Shown: piece by piece, positions 9,328-18,849 of the stretch
How the letters are laid out: the number at the start of each line of letters is the position of its first letter
Position numbering within the stretch: position 1 is the stretch's first letter
DNA from: VRUE01 sp963796705
Lineage (GTDB): Bacteria > Actinomycetota > Thermoleophilia > Solirubrobacterales > 70-9
Length of the DNA stretch: 64,000 nucleotides
Assembly (NCBI GenBank): GCA_963796705.1
Contig: CAWCMK010000001.1
Coordinates: 1 to 64,000, forward strand
Reading direction: 5' to 3'
Notes under the pieces: model-generated
Told to the model about the DNA's origin: nothing
Database searches by the model: none
Seen by the model: the letters and a program-made list of their open reading frames with translations, nothing else
Program-made: the position numbers and the translations under genes

Positions 9328-9743
9328 ACGCGCACCCTTGAACCCTGGCGACGGACTATGGCGGTCCCCAGGAAGACCGCCGCGAAGCCGCAGATCACGC
9401 TGGCGAAGAAGTAGCCGCCGGCGAGGCCGTAGCGGTGGGCGTCGAACATCTTCAGGAGCTCGACCTGCATCGTCGAGAAGGTGGTCAGGCCGCCGCAGAA
9501 CCCGGTGCCCAGCAGCGGGCGGCGATAGGTCGAGAGCGGTAGGCGCTCCTGCAGTCTGGTGACGAAGTAGCCGAGGGCGAAGGCGCCGGCCATGTTGACC
9601 GAGAAGGTCACCCAGGGCCAGCTCGGCGCGCCCCCCTCGAAGATCTGCCCGAGTGCCGCTCGCAGCAGCGCGCCCGTCGCACCCCCGAGCGCGATCGCCA
9701 AAAGCTCTCGCCGGTCCAGCTCGACATCGGGCTTCCTATTCAC
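9324..9743 (-). CDS. crcB: CrcB/Fluc fluoride channel subunit 1
   Basis: Intact 139-residue fluoride channel subunit. The GTG at 9743 gives MNRKPDVELDRRELL; the open frame extends further upstream but without family similarity. Motifs: ALGGATGALLRAALG (first helix), WVTFSVNMAGAFALGYF (second helix with the conserved Asn), GTGFCGGLTTFSTMQVELL (third helix break with TTFST) and a fourth hydrophobic helix FFASVICGFAAVFLGTAIV. It is the first of the crcB pair, 67 bases after the universal stress protein gene, in the run driven from riboswitch B. Membrane; passive fluoride export. Confidence 0.93.
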   Translation of the reverse strand: MNRKPDVELDRRELLAIALGGATGALLRAALGQIFEGGAPSWPWVTFSVNMAGAFALGYFVTRLQERLPLSTYRRPLLGTGFCGGLTTFSTMQVELLKMFDAHRYGLAGGYFFASVICGFAAVFLGTAIVRRQGSRVRV

Positions 9744-9810
9744 GTCCAAGGCCCGACTCCCCTGCTCGGAGAGAGCGCCTGCCCTGCGGATTGTCGAGTT
9801 TCCGCCGCGA

Positions 9811-10242
9811 TCAATCTGGATCTCCGACGACCAGCACCGGAATGCTCGACTTGGCCACCAGCTCCTCGGCGACGCCGCGCAGCAGCAACCTGCCGGCGCG
9901 GCGGCCGTGGTGGTGTCCGCAGACGAAAAGATCAAAGCCGTGCTCGTGCCCGTAGGCGATCAGAGCCTTGCCGGGAGCCTCGCTCTCGATGACCGTGTGA
10001 TCGACGGCGATGCCAGCGCGCTCGGCGCGGTCGCGCACCTCGGCGAAGGTCGCCTCGAGGTAGCGGCGGGCGGTCTCTGCCGACTCGTCGCGGTCGGCAT
10101 GAGTCTCGGCGTGAGAGGGCGAGTTGGCGATCGAGAGCGCGACAAGCTCTCCTTCGCAACGTCGCGTCAGGTCGATGGCTACGTCGAAGGCGCGGAGCGC
10201 CACCTCCGACCCGTCCCAGGCGAGCAGGATTCGCTGGAACAT
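9811..10242 (-). CDS. Universal stress protein (UspA family)
   Basis: A 143-residue single-domain Usp: N-terminal MFQRILLAWDGSEVALRAFD with the Asp of the nucleotide site, a middle LVALSIANSPSH strand, and the C-terminal ATP-loop region FVCGHHHGRRAGRLLLRGVAEELV followed by SIPVLVVGD. The ATG at 10242-10240 overlaps the stop of the hyfB-like gene by one base (TGATG), so it is translationally coupled to the membrane-complex operon. No frameshift, although both neighbours have them. Role is presumably protective during fluoride stress; partner unknown. Confidence 0.9.
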   Translation of the reverse strand: MFQRILLAWDGSEVALRAFDVAIDLTRRCEGELVALSIANSPSHAETHADRDESAETARRYLEATFAEVRDRAERAGIAVDHTVIESEAPGKALIAYGHEHGFDLFVCGHHHGRRAGRLLLRGVAEELVAKSSIPVLVVGDPD

Positions 10243-12212
10243 CAGCGGAGAACCGGAATTAGGGCTAGGACCACGATGAGCACCGCCAGCATGTAGAGGA
10301 TGTACGAGGAAAGCCGCCCGGACTGAGTGCGCCGAACCTGGGCGGCGAGGGTAAGCGCCAGCGAGGCCGCCGGCCGGTAGAGGAAGCGGTCGACGGCGAG
10401 CACGACCCGCGTCCGCAGGACGAAGGTGGGACCGCCATCGGGCGCTGGATTCGAGCGAGGTTCGGTAGCCGAGCAGGCCGCGCAGGACGACGCGGATCGG
10501 ATTCGAGTAGGAGGAGGGCCGGTACTGCACCTCGGTCAGCTCGGCGCCGCTGCCGGTCACCCAGACCGGCGCCCGGCGAGCGCCCGGCCCGCGCACCGCG
10601 AAGCCGACTGCGCGACGGCGATCAGGGCGAAGCCGGGTAGGACGATGGCGAGCCAGGTTGGCGCGAGGACCGAGAAGTCGGGGAAGACCGGCCCGAGGAC
10701 GAGCGGGTGTTTGATCGCCGTGTTGGCCGGGTCGAAGCCGAGCAGTCCTTCCAGCCCGGAGCCGAGCAGGTGGATCTCCCAGGGCGCGAGGGCGCCGAGG
10801 AAGAGCCCGATGACGGCGAGCAGCGCGATGCCGGCCGCCGGGCTGCGGGGTTCGCGTCACGGCGCCGAGCGCCGAGCGGGCGCGGCCGAGGATCGAGAAG
10901 CCGAAGAGCTTGGCGAAGGCGAGCAGGCCCAGGCCGGCGGTCAGGGCCAGCGTCGCGGCCGCCAGCGCGCAGAGCAGCTGGGAGAGCAGGGTCGGCATGC
11001 GGAAGCCCTGCAGCAGCGCCTCGAAGGTGAACCACTCGCTGACGAAGCCGCCCAGCGGCGGGATCGCCGCCAGGGTGAGGGAGGCGACGCCGAATCCGAA
11101 CGAGGTGATCGGCAGCCGCTGGCCGAGGCCACCGAGCCGGTCCAGCCCGCGCTCCCCGGTCGCGACCTCGATCCGGTCGACGGCGATCAGGGCCAGGGTC
11201 TTCGCCAGGCCGTGCGCGACGACGTGCAGGGTCGCCGCCAGCAATCCGGCGGCGGCCAGGGTGGGCTTGCCGGCGGCCTGGCCGAGCAGCGCGACGGCGA
11301 AGCCCAACATCGCGATCCCGGCGTGCTCGACGGTGGAGAAGCCGAGGAAGCGGCGCATGTCGTCCTGGGTGATCGCGTAGAGGATCCCCAGCGCCGCGGT
11401 GAGCGAGCCGAGGATCAGCAGCGCGTCTCCGCACCAGACCGGCAGCGGCCCAACAGTGCCGAAGACAAAGCGCCAGAGCCCGTAGAAGCCGGCGCAGAGC
11501 GCCACCGAGAGCGAGGCGGCGCCGGCCCGCGGCGCCGAGCCGTAGCCGGTCGGGCAGCGCCCCCTGCAGCGGGATCACCCCGACCTTGGTGCCGAAGGCG
11601 ACCAGGAACAGCGCGAACAGGACGCCGCGGGTGCTGCCGGAGAGCGAGGCGTGCGCCCAGACGGCGAGCGAGAAGCTGCCGGTCTTGCCGTAGAGCAGCC
11701 CGAACGCGGCCAGCAGGGCCGCGCCGCCGATCTTCGTCAGCCCCGCGGTCAGGTAGCCGCCGAGCAGGGCGCCGGGCCGGTCGCGGTCGGCGCTGGCGAT
11801 CAGGAAGATGACGACGGTGAGGATCTCCCAGGCCAAGAAGAAGAGGAAGCCGTTGTCGGCGCCGATCGCGACCGCCACCGCCAGCGACCAGGATCGCGTG
11901 CAGGGCGGTCAGCCAACGCCCCGGGCTGAGCTCCGCGTAGGCGAGCGAGACGGCGGCGCCGGTCAGGCCGGTGAGCGCCAGGAAGATCCCGGCGAGCCCG
12001 TCCGCGACGCAGGGCGCTCTGGCCGAAGCCCGAGCCAGCCGCCCAGGTCGAGCACCGGCCGCGGCCCGCCCAGCGCCGCGCTCGCCCCGACCGACCACCA
12101 GGCCGAGGCAGCCGAGCGCGCAGAGCAGGGCGCCGCCGCGCGCCCGCAGGATCGTCAGCGACGCGGCGCCACGACGAGCGCGCCCATCGCCAGTCGCGTA
12201 GAGCAGGCTCAT
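10242..12212 (-). CDS. HyfB/NuoL-like membrane subunit (frameshifted)
   Basis: Large antiporter-like subunit of a complex-I-related membrane complex. Across frames I read LTVVIFLIASADRDRPGALL, LFLVAFGTKVGVIPLQGALP (the conserved Lys-containing helix), MRRFLGFSTVEHAGIAMLG, LHVVAHGLAKTLALIAVD, LTLAAIPPLGGFVSEW and a C-terminal PSSYSNPIRVVLRG region ending in a hydrophobic helix. Start ATG 12212 overlaps the stop of the small-subunit gene (ATGA); the stop TGA 10242-10244 overlaps the Usp start. Length of about 655 codons fits HyfB. Several frameshifts (near 10415, 10595, 10850, 11550, 11900 and 12000). Proton-conducting residues appear retained. Confidence 0.82.
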
Positions 12213-12658
12213 CCGTCGCCTCCTCCGGCGATCAGCCCGACCGCCAGCAGCAGACCGTGCAGCAGCGCGATCGGCGCCGGAGGCGAGCCGGGCACGTAGA
12301 CGTCGACCGGCAGCACGCTGGTCGACCCCGCCCGTCGTCAACCCGGTCGCCTCCGCGCAAGCCCTCCCGAGCAGGCATCGGTGCCCGACCGCGATCAGCG
12401 CCTTCGGCTCGGGCATCACCTCCCAGGTGCGCCGCAGCGGCTCGCGCATCGGCTCCGTCACCCCGCCGGTGACGAGCAGGACGTCGGCGTGGCGTGGCGA
12501 GGCGGTGAAGTAGAGGCCGAGACGCTGGATGTCGTAGTAGGGGTTGGTCAAGCGCCTGCGATCTCCCACTCCTCCGCCCCGTCTGAGCCGGCGTCGACGT
12601 GGCGGATGTGGATCGAGCGCCGCAGAGCGCTCACCTGCTCACCGAGCGCCTCGCGCAC
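12209..12658 (-). CDS. HyfI/NuoB-like subunit lacking FeS cysteines
   Basis: Corresponds to the small subunit that normally carries the proximal [4Fe-4S] cluster. The order RHVDAGS...NPYYDIQRLGLYFT, ADVLLVTGGVTEPM, PEPKALIAVG and VYVPGSPP is diagnostic for NuoB/HycG. However the first CxxC (usually GSCNGCE) reads GSDGAEE and the last ligand (usually PGCPP) reads PGSPP, so most cluster ligands are gone by substitution rather than by frameshift. GTG 12658 is the likely start (MREALGEQVSALRRS); the end is by frame join to the ATGA overlap at 12209. Likely a structural remnant in the complex. Confidence 0.8.
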
Positions 12659-13005
12659 GGCGGTCGGATGTGCTCGCCGTCGACGTCGCCCACGACCAGA
12701 GCGGCGCGGGAGCGCGCCGCCGTCTCGTAGGCGTCGTCTCCCGCAGCGAAGGCGAAGTGCTCGGGGTGGGCCTCGCACGCAGGCCCCGCAGAGGATGCAG
12801 CGGCCGCGGTCGAGACGCAGTCCTCCGTCGACGTCGACCTCGATCGCGCCGGTCGGGCAGACAGCGGCCATCTCGGGGTCCGCGACCGCGGACTCGAGCG
12901 ACCTCGATCCTGCCCGCGGTATCCGGGCGGAGGCGGCTCCGGGCGGCGCGGGTAGCGGGTCGTCACCCTGCCCCTTCGCAAGGCCCTGGGGATCCACTCC
13001 AGCAT
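12631..13005 (-). CDS. HyfH-like ferredoxin subunit, single cluster
   Basis: Polyferredoxin-type subunit joining the peripheral arm. ATG 13005 (MLEWIPRALRRGRVTTRYP) overlaps the large-subunit stop (TGATG). The cysteine pattern is reduced: VCPTGAIEV and CILCGACVRACE remain, enough for one [4Fe-4S] cluster, whereas HycF/HyfH proteins normally have two CxxCxxCxxxCP motifs. Shifts near 12900 and 12785 join the frames. It overlaps the start of the following small-subunit gene by 28 bases. The single remaining cluster may be the only redox site in the complex. Confidence 0.75.
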   Translation of the reverse strand: MLEWIPRALRRGRVTTRYPRRPEPPPPGYRGQDRGRSSPRSRTPRWPLSARPARSRSTSTEDCVSTAAAASSAGPACEAHPEHFAFAAGDDAYETAARSRAALVVGDVDGEHIRPPCARRSVSR

Positions 13006-14529
13006 CAGCGATCAGCTCCCGCCGGGGTCAGGCCGAAGGAGTGCTCGATGAAGGCGAAGTCGGTGAGCACGTCGGCCGGGAAGGCATGGTCGAAGAGCGC
13101 CCAGTTGCGCAGCGAGGGCGAGGCGATCCGCACTCGCTGGAGCCGTCCCCTCCGCGACCTCGACCCAGATCGCCAGTTCGCCCTGCGGCGCCTCGGCCCA
13201 GCCGAACGCCTGCGCCGCTCGCCGCCGGCAGCTCCGACGCGCAGCTCCCCGTCGCGTGCGGCGCAGCTGGTCGATCGCCTGGCGCAGGATGCGCAGCGAC
13301 TCGGTGATCTCGCCGAAGCGGACCTCGACCCGCGCCATCGCGTCGCCGTCGCGGGCGGTGACGACCTGCAGGCCGAGGCGCCTGTAGTCGCCGTAGGGCC
13401 GCTCGTGGCGGGCGTCGATCGAGACTCCCGAGCCGCGGGCGAGCGGGCCGACAGCGCCGTAGTCCTCGATCAGTCGGCGCGGTCGAGATGGCCGGAGCCG
13501 ATCAGCCGGTCGGTCATCGAAGCGGTGCCCAGGAAGAGCTTGCGGTCGCGCCGCAGCTCCTTCTCGAAGGTCGTCGATCGCCTCCAGCATCGCGTCGAGG
13601 TCGACCCGCCCGTCGAAGCGCACGCCGCCGGGCACGACCACGCCGCGCCCGAAGCGGCTGCCGCAGAGCGCAGCGCGCAGCCGCATCACGTTCTCCTTGA
13701 GGATCTGGAAGCGGGCCTGGCCGACGGAGAGCGCGGTCGTTTCGGCCTGCTTGGCGATCACGTCGAGGTGGTTGGCGATCCGCTCGAGCTCGGCGTGGAC
13801 GGCGCGCCAGCGCTCGGCGCGCGGCGGCGGCTGCGACGCCGAGCGCCCGCTCGACCGCCTGCGAGAAGGCGGTGGCGTAGGCGACCGAGGCGATGCCCGC
13901 GACCCGCTCGGCGACGTAGACGGCCTGCTCTGGCGCCAGCCCCTCGAAGCGCCGCTCCATGCCGCGGTGCTTGAAGAACGGGCCGGGTCTGCAGCCGCGG
14001 CACGTCCTCGCCGCCGGTCTCGATCAGGAACTGGATCGCCTCGAAGACGCCGGAGCGCACCGGCCCGTAGGGGATCGCGAAGGCGTCGAGGCCCGTGGAC
14101 CCGGCGGTCGAGCAGGTCGGCATCGGGCGCGGTCAGGCGCCGCGACTCGCTCGAGGCCGACGGGCTTCACGCCCTCGCGCTCGACCAGCTCCAGCTCGGC
14201 CCAGCGCGCCGCCGGCCAGGACTCGCCGAGCGAGCCGTAGCGGCACGGATCGGCGCCGTGCGCGTGCGGGGCGCGCAGGACGACCAGCTCGCCGCGGAGC
14301 GCGAACGCCGCGACCAGCGCCGGCTCCGGGGCCTCGGCCAGAGAACATGCGTCACGAAGCGCGCGCCCGCCTCGCGCAAGCATCTGCGCGGCGCGCGCGA
14401 AGCGCCGAGCGGCTCGACCTGCAGGCGCAGCTCGCCCGGCGGCGCGGGGCTCGACGCTCCGCGCCCAGGTGGTCGGGCAGCCAGTCCGGCAGCTCCAGTC
14501 GGGATGTCCTCGGCGGGCAGGTAGCTCAT
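13005..14529 (-). CDS. HyfG/NuoCD-like large subunit without NiFe ligands
   Basis: Equivalent to the catalytic large subunit of formate hydrogenlyase/Hyf with an N-terminal NuoC-like part and a C-terminal NuoD-like part. Visible: FAIPYGPVRSGVFEAIQFLIE, the KHRGMERRFEGL region, ERVAGIASVAYATAF, VHAELERIANHLDVIAKQAE and a C-terminus LTDFAFIEHSFGLTPAGADR. The hydrogenase motif CGxC reads AGIA, and no DPCxxC is present near the C-terminus, so no NiFe site can form. Start ATG 14529; stop TGA 13005-13007. About 508 codons, matching the family. Frameshifts near 14470, 14340, 14130, 14000, 13840, 13480 and 13200. Best described as an energy-converting-hydrogenase-related (Ehr-like) subunit. Confidence 0.82.
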
Positions 14530-16011
14530 CGGCGTCGGGTCCGAGAGTCGGTGGGCGGCGTTGGTGAGCAGGTCGGCGAGGTCGCGAGGGCAGGTGGACG
14601 CCGAGCGCGACGACGACGAACAGGCAGCCGCGCCATGCCGGCGACCATCCAGGCGCTTGCCTCGCGCGGCACGCGTGCCCTCCGGGGCGGGCGTCAGCAC
14701 CATCCGCGCCGGCGTGCCAGAGGACCCCGAAGAAGGCGACGTTGACGAAGACGATCAGCAGCGCGACGCCGACGTACGGCGGGCTCGGCGAAGCCGCCGG
14801 AGACGATCTGGAACTCGCTGCGAAAGACGCCCGAGAGCGGCAGCCCGCAGAGCGCGATCGCGGCGGCGAGGAACATCGGCCCGGTCCACGGCAGCGCCCG
14901 GTGGCGGCGCCGGTGACGCCCGTCGACCTCCTTGGTGTCATAGCGGCGCAGCAGCGAGCCGGCGCCGAAGAAGGCGAGGCCCTTGGCCGAGGCGTGGGTG
15001 ATGACGTGCAGCAGCGCCCCGGCGACCGCCAGCGGGGCGCCGAAGCCGACCCCCAGCGCGATCACGCCCATGTGCTCGATCGAGGAGTAGGCGAGCAGGC
15101 GCTTGTAGTTGCCCTGGCGCAGCACGAAGAGGCTGGCGGCGACCAGCGAGACGACGCCGAAGACGATCAGCGACGTGCTCGGCGAAGGCGCGGTCCCCGG
15201 CCGCGACCGCGACCTGGAAGAAGCGCAGGATCGCGTAGAAGGCGGCCGGCGAGCAGCGAGCCCGAGAGCAGCGCCGAGACCGGCGCCGGCGCCTCGCTGT
15301 GGGCGTCGGGCAGCCAGGTGTGCATGGGGACGAAGCCGACCTTGGTGCCGAAGCCGACGACCGCGAGCACGAACGAGAGCCGCACCGCGTCGTCGGAGAG
15401 GCCGCCGGCGTGCGCCGAGCAGGCTGGTCGAAGCGCGGCACGTAGGCGTCGCCGAGCGCGTGCGTGCCGGTCGCGTAGAGCACGATGATCGCCAGCAGCG
15501 CGATCCCGAGGCCGCTGGAGGCGATCAGCACGTACTTCCACGACGCCTCCAGCGCGGCGTCGGTGCGGTCGATCGCGACCATCAGCGCCGAGACGATCGT
15601 GGTCAGCTCGACCGCCACCCAGAGCGTGCCGAAGTCGCCCGCCAGCGGCACCAGCAGCATGCTCCAGCCGAACAGGTTCAGCAGGGCGAAGTAGCGGCGG
15701 GCGAAGCGGGGAAGTCGGGCTGCTGCTCGTCGCCGCCCAGGTAGCCGATCGAGAAGACGCCGGCCGCGGCGTAGAGCAGGCCGGTCGCGACCAGGAACAC
15801 GGCGCCGAGCGAGTCGAGGCGGAGCCACCGTCGGCGGTGTGCAGCACGCGGCCGTGCTCGACAGCGATCGCCAGCGCGATCGCGAGCGCCGAAGCAGGCG
15901 ATGCCCGGCAGACGCAGGTCGCGCCGCGCGCCAGCCGCCAGCCGTCGAGCAGCGTCGAGCGCGACCGCCGACCAGCGGCGACGGCGAGGATGCGATCAGC
16001 GCCCAGGTCAT
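14526..16011 (-). CDS. HyfF/NuoN-like membrane subunit (frameshifted)
   Basis: Second antiporter-like subunit. ATG 16011 (MTWALIAS) overlaps the HyfE-like stop (ATGA). Motifs across frames: DFGTLWVAVELTTIVSALMV, AALEASWKYVLIASSGLG, VVGFGTKVGFVPMHTWLPDA (the conserved Lys helix and the HTWLPDAHSEAP loop), LLAYSSIEHMGVIALGVGFG, ALLHVITHASAKGLAFFGAG and ALCGLPLSGVFRSEFQIV. These identify a HyfF/NuoN-type proton channel. The end at TGA 14526 is by frame join. Six or more shifts. Transmembrane, with key Lys/His residues kept. Confidence 0.82.
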
Positions 16012-16670
16012 CCGGTCAGCCGGTTGAGGAAGTCGGTGCGCACCGCGGTCCGCTCGACCGCCAGGTACTGGACGAGGACGACGAAGACGAGGACGCCGAT
16101 CAGCACGTCGAAGAGCAGCAGCAGGGCGAGGATCAGCGGCAGGCCCGGGGCGATCACGAGGCTGCGCGACCGAGACCGCGTTCTCCAGCACCAGGAAGCC
16201 GAGCAGCTGCGAGGGCGCGTACGGGCGCAGCGACCATCAGCAGGAACGCGACCAGGACGCCGGCGACGGCGACCGGCAGGGCCGAGAGCGGCAGCGCCGC
16301 GACGGCCGCCGATGTGCGACGTTGCGCAGCGCGATGAACGCGAACGCCCGAGAGCACGATCGCGAGCAGGATCGAGGTCGGCACGCCGATCACCGAGGGC
16401 ACCCGCGGGTCGGCCTCGAGGTTGCGCAGGACGAAGCCGATCCCGAGCGGGAAGAGCAGCGCCTTCAGCGCGATCGTGACCGCGCCGAGCACGTAGAGGT
16501 CGCTGCCGCCGTGCCCGTCGGCGGCGGTGGCGATCGCGAGCGCCGGCGACGACGAACGAGCCCAGCGAGTAGAGGCGCAGCTGCTCCCAGACCTCCTGGG
16601 AGCGCAGCATCCCCAGCTCCAGCAGCAGCACGCCGACGGCGCTGATCGTCGCCGCGGCGCCGAAGACGCG
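16008..16670 (-). CDS. HyfE-like membrane subunit (frameshifted)
   Basis: Small hydrophobic subunit of Hyf/Mrp-type complexes (NuoK-like C-terminal half). Across frames: VLLLELGMLRSQEVWEQLRLYSLGSFVVAG, DLYVLGAVTIALKALLFPLG (split here by position), VIGVPTSILLAIVLS, LPLSALPVAVAGVLVAFLLMV and LLLLFDVLIGVLVFVVLV, ending ERTAVRTDFLNRLTG. The stop TGA 16008 overlaps the next ATG. The start is not resolved; a GTG near 16637 or an upstream codon after the HyfC stop is possible. Frameshifts near 16545, 16350, 16310 and 16225. Confidence 0.7.
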   Translation of the reverse strand, partial: RVFGAAATISAVGVLLLELGMLRSQEVWEQLRLYSLGSFVVAGARDRHRRRRARRQRPLRARRGHDRAEGAALPARDRLRPAQPRGRPAGALGDRRADLDPARDRALGRSRSSRCATSHIGGRRGAAALGPAGRRRRRPGRVPADGRCARTRPRSCSASWCWRTRSRSRSLVIAPGLPLILALLLLFDVLIGVLVFVVLVQYLAVERTAVRTDFLNRLTG

Positions 16671-17650
16671 TCAGGGTCGCAGTCGCCGAAGCTCGGCTGG
16701 AAGAGGAAGATCACCACCGCCAGCACCGCGAAGCAGGAAGCTCGCCACCGTGAACTCGGGGATCTTGTAGAGGCGCAGCTTGGCGAAGCTCGACTCGATC
16801 ACGACCACCGCGGCGCCGATCGCCGCCGCCTTGGCGAGCAGCAGGGCGATCGCCAGCGGCGACCGAGTCGAGCCGGCCGCTGCCGGCCAGCCCCCAGGGT
16901 GCGAGGAGCACGTTGGCGAAGATCACGTAGAGGACGAGCTGCTTGACGTGCGAGCCCCAGCGCAGGAAGGCGAGCCCGGGCCCGGAGTGCTCCAGCACGC
17001 GCGCCTCCTCGATCATCCCGAACTCGAGCGTGCCGCCGTGGCTCTGCACCGGGATGCGGCCGGTCTCGTTCAGGACCAGCATGAAGAAGGCGACGACGAC
17101 CAGCAGGTGGCTGGGGCGGAGCACCTCGACCGTCGAGGAGCGCAGCGTTTCCCCCAGCACGTAGGGCAGGTCGGTGTGGGTGATCAGCGCCACGGTGAAG
17201 ATCACGAAGATCACCGTCGGCTCGTTGAGCGCGCCGAAGGTGCGCAGGCGGCTGGAGCCGAGCTGGGCGTAGGGGCTGCCGCTGTCGATCGCCGCCAGCG
17301 AGACGACGAAGCTGGCCAGGGCGAGGATCAGGCCGCCGCCGAGGATGTCGCCCATGTAGCCGAGCGGCAAGCCGAAGTTGGTCAGGACCGGGATCAGCAG
17401 CGGCACCGTCGCATAGCCGGCGAAAGCCACGTACGGCGCCGCCCGGAACACCGGGCCCGGCCGGCTCCGGCAGCACCGTCTCCTTGCGCAGCAGCTTGGC
17501 GATGTCGTAGTAGGGCTGCAGGATGCGCGGCCCCTTGCGCTGCTGGACGATCGCCTCCACCCGCGCGATCACGCCGCTGACCAGCGGCCCGAAGACGAGC
17601 ACCGTCGCCACCTGGAGAACTTGCACGGCCCAGTCAGGAAGCGTTGGCAC
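16671..17650 (-). CDS. HyfC/NuoH-like membrane subunit (frameshifted)
   Basis: The NuoH-type subunit that anchors the peripheral arm to the membrane arm. GTG 17650 follows AAAGGAG. The hallmark ARVEAIVQQRKGPRILQPYY plus DIAKLLRKE is in the first frame; after a shift near 17455 the chain continues FRAAPYVAFAGYATVPLL, LALASFVVSLAAIDSGSPYA, FGALNEPTVIFVIFTVALI, LNETGRIPVQSHGGTLEFG and EHSGPGLAFLRWGSHVK, then shifts again near 16860 into FAKLRLYKIPEFTVASFLLA. First gene after riboswitch B and thus head of the operon. End placed at the TGA 16671-16673. Confidence 0.82.
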
Positions 17651-17660
17651 TGCGCAGCGG

Positions 17661-17757
17661 ACTCCTTTCGCCAGTAGCGGTTTCAGCGAAAGAAGCCATC
17701 AGCCGTCCGTGCGGCGGTTCGGGAGGCAACAGCCTCTACACCAGGGCCTCATCTGGC
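17661..17757 (-). promoter_or_regulatory. Fluoride riboswitch B with expression platform
   Basis: Minus-strand aptamer (17757-17692): CCAG-ATGAGGCC-CTGG, an extra hairpin (GAGGC TGTT GCCTC), then AACCGCC and GGACGGCTGATGGCTTC. The hairpin insertion between the first stem and the AACCGC strand is absent from the other five copies here. Directly after the aptamer, CTTTCGC (17692-17686) can pair with GCGAAAG (17671-17665), which includes part of the AAAGGAG ribosome binding site of the hyfC-like gene, so the switch probably acts on translation. Confidence 0.82.
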
Positions 17758-17829
17758 TTGGCGGCAACATACCCGATGGCGCTGCCGACAATCCCATCCT
17801 GCGGCAAGGCTCTCAGGCCCAGCGGCGTA

Positions 17830-18816
17830 TCAGTCCATCGACAGCGGCCCCTCGGTATTGGCGCTGAGAAATTGGGCGACGAACGGGTTGTCGGACTCGA
17901 AGAGCTGATCCCTGGGCCCGGATTCGACGATCTTGCCGCTCCAAAGCACCGCGAGGAAATCGGGGACCCGTCGCGCGGTGGCCAAGTCGTGGCTGATGAT
18001 CAGGTAGCAGCCGCCGTTCTCGGCGTGGACCTCGCGCATCAGCTCGCAGAGCAGCGCCGTGCGGACCGGGTCAAGGCCCGAATCGGGCTCGTCGAACATC
18101 ACGATCGCCGGGTCGAGGACGAGCGCTCGCGCGAAGCCGGCGCGCTTGCGCATCCCCCCGGAGAGCTCCGAGGGCATCTTGTAAAGATCCTCGCTGAGGC
18201 CGACCTCTTTGAGTCGGCGGTTGACGATCTCGCCGATCTCCTCCTCGCTTTTGTCGGTGTGCTGGCGCAGCGGGAAGGCGGTGTTGTCGTAGATGTCCAT
18301 CGAGCCGAAGAGGGCGCCGTCTTGGAACAGCAGACCGAACTTCTTGCGCACCGCGAAGAGTTCGTCGTCGGTCATGTTCGGGATCGATTCGCCTTGGACC
18401 AGGACATCGCCTGAGTCGGGGTGAAGGAGCCCGACTATGTGCTTGATCAGGACGCTCTTGCCAGTTCCCGAGGGACCGAGGACCATCGAGATCTGATCGT
18501 CGGGCAGCCCGAGGTTGACTCCGTTGAGGATGCGAGCGCGACCGAACTGCTTGACCAGGTCGATGATCTCGATCGCGTCGATGCCGCCGTGGTCGCGCTT
18601 TCGGCCGGTGTGATCGCCGTAGGGGTTCGGGTCGAGTGGATCGACTCCGGGGATGATGAAATCGCGGCCCATGACCGCCCCGTCTTCGGCGACGAACGGG
18701 AACCCGGCATCTTGTCGACCACCGACTCCCGCCTCATTCGCTGGCCTGAATTCGAACTGTCTACCGTTGCCGCTGTGGCCGCCGAGAAGGCGCCGGAACC
18801 GATCTGTTGCCGCCAT
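17830..18816 (-). CDS. MlaF/Mkl-type ABC ATPase
   Basis: ATPase of an Mla/MCE-type lipid transporter; such proteins energise phospholipid or lipid movement between membranes. About 328 residues from ATG 18816 behind GGAGGT. An N-terminal extension of ~75 residues precedes the ATPase: Walker A GPSGTGKSVLIKHI, Q-loop LLFQDGALFGSMDIYDN, signature ELSGGMRKRAGFARAL, Walker B AIVMFDEPDSGLDP and switch His in IISHDLATA. The SGGMRKRAGFARA and DEPDSGLDP forms are typical of MlaF. No permease (MlaE) or MCE protein gene is adjacent, so partners must lie elsewhere. Controlled by riboswitch C. Confidence 0.9.
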   Translation of the reverse strand: MAATDRFRRLLGGHSGNGRQFEFRPANEAGVGGRQDAGFPFVAEDGAVMGRDFIIPGVDPLDPNPYGDHTGRKRDHGGIDAIEIIDLVKQFGRARILNGVNLGLPDDQISMVLGPSGTGKSVLIKHIVGLLHPDSGDVLVQGESIPNMTDDELFAVRKKFGLLFQDGALFGSMDIYDNTAFPLRQHTDKSEEEIGEIVNRRLKEVGLSEDLYKMPSELSGGMRKRAGFARALVLDPAIVMFDEPDSGLDPVRTALLCELMREVHAENGGCYLIISHDLATARRVPDFLAVLWSGKIVESGPRDQLFESDNPFVAQFLSANTEGPLSMD

Positions 18817-18849
18817 GACCTACCTCCATCTACGTTCGGGGATTCCCGT

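Noticed and set aside
10242..17650. Annotation as an active formate hydrogenlyase or NiFe hydrogenase
   Set aside because: Gene order and folds fit, but the large-subunit motif reads AGIA, no DPCxxC is present and the small subunit lacks most FeS ligands; these are codon substitutions, not frameshift effects.
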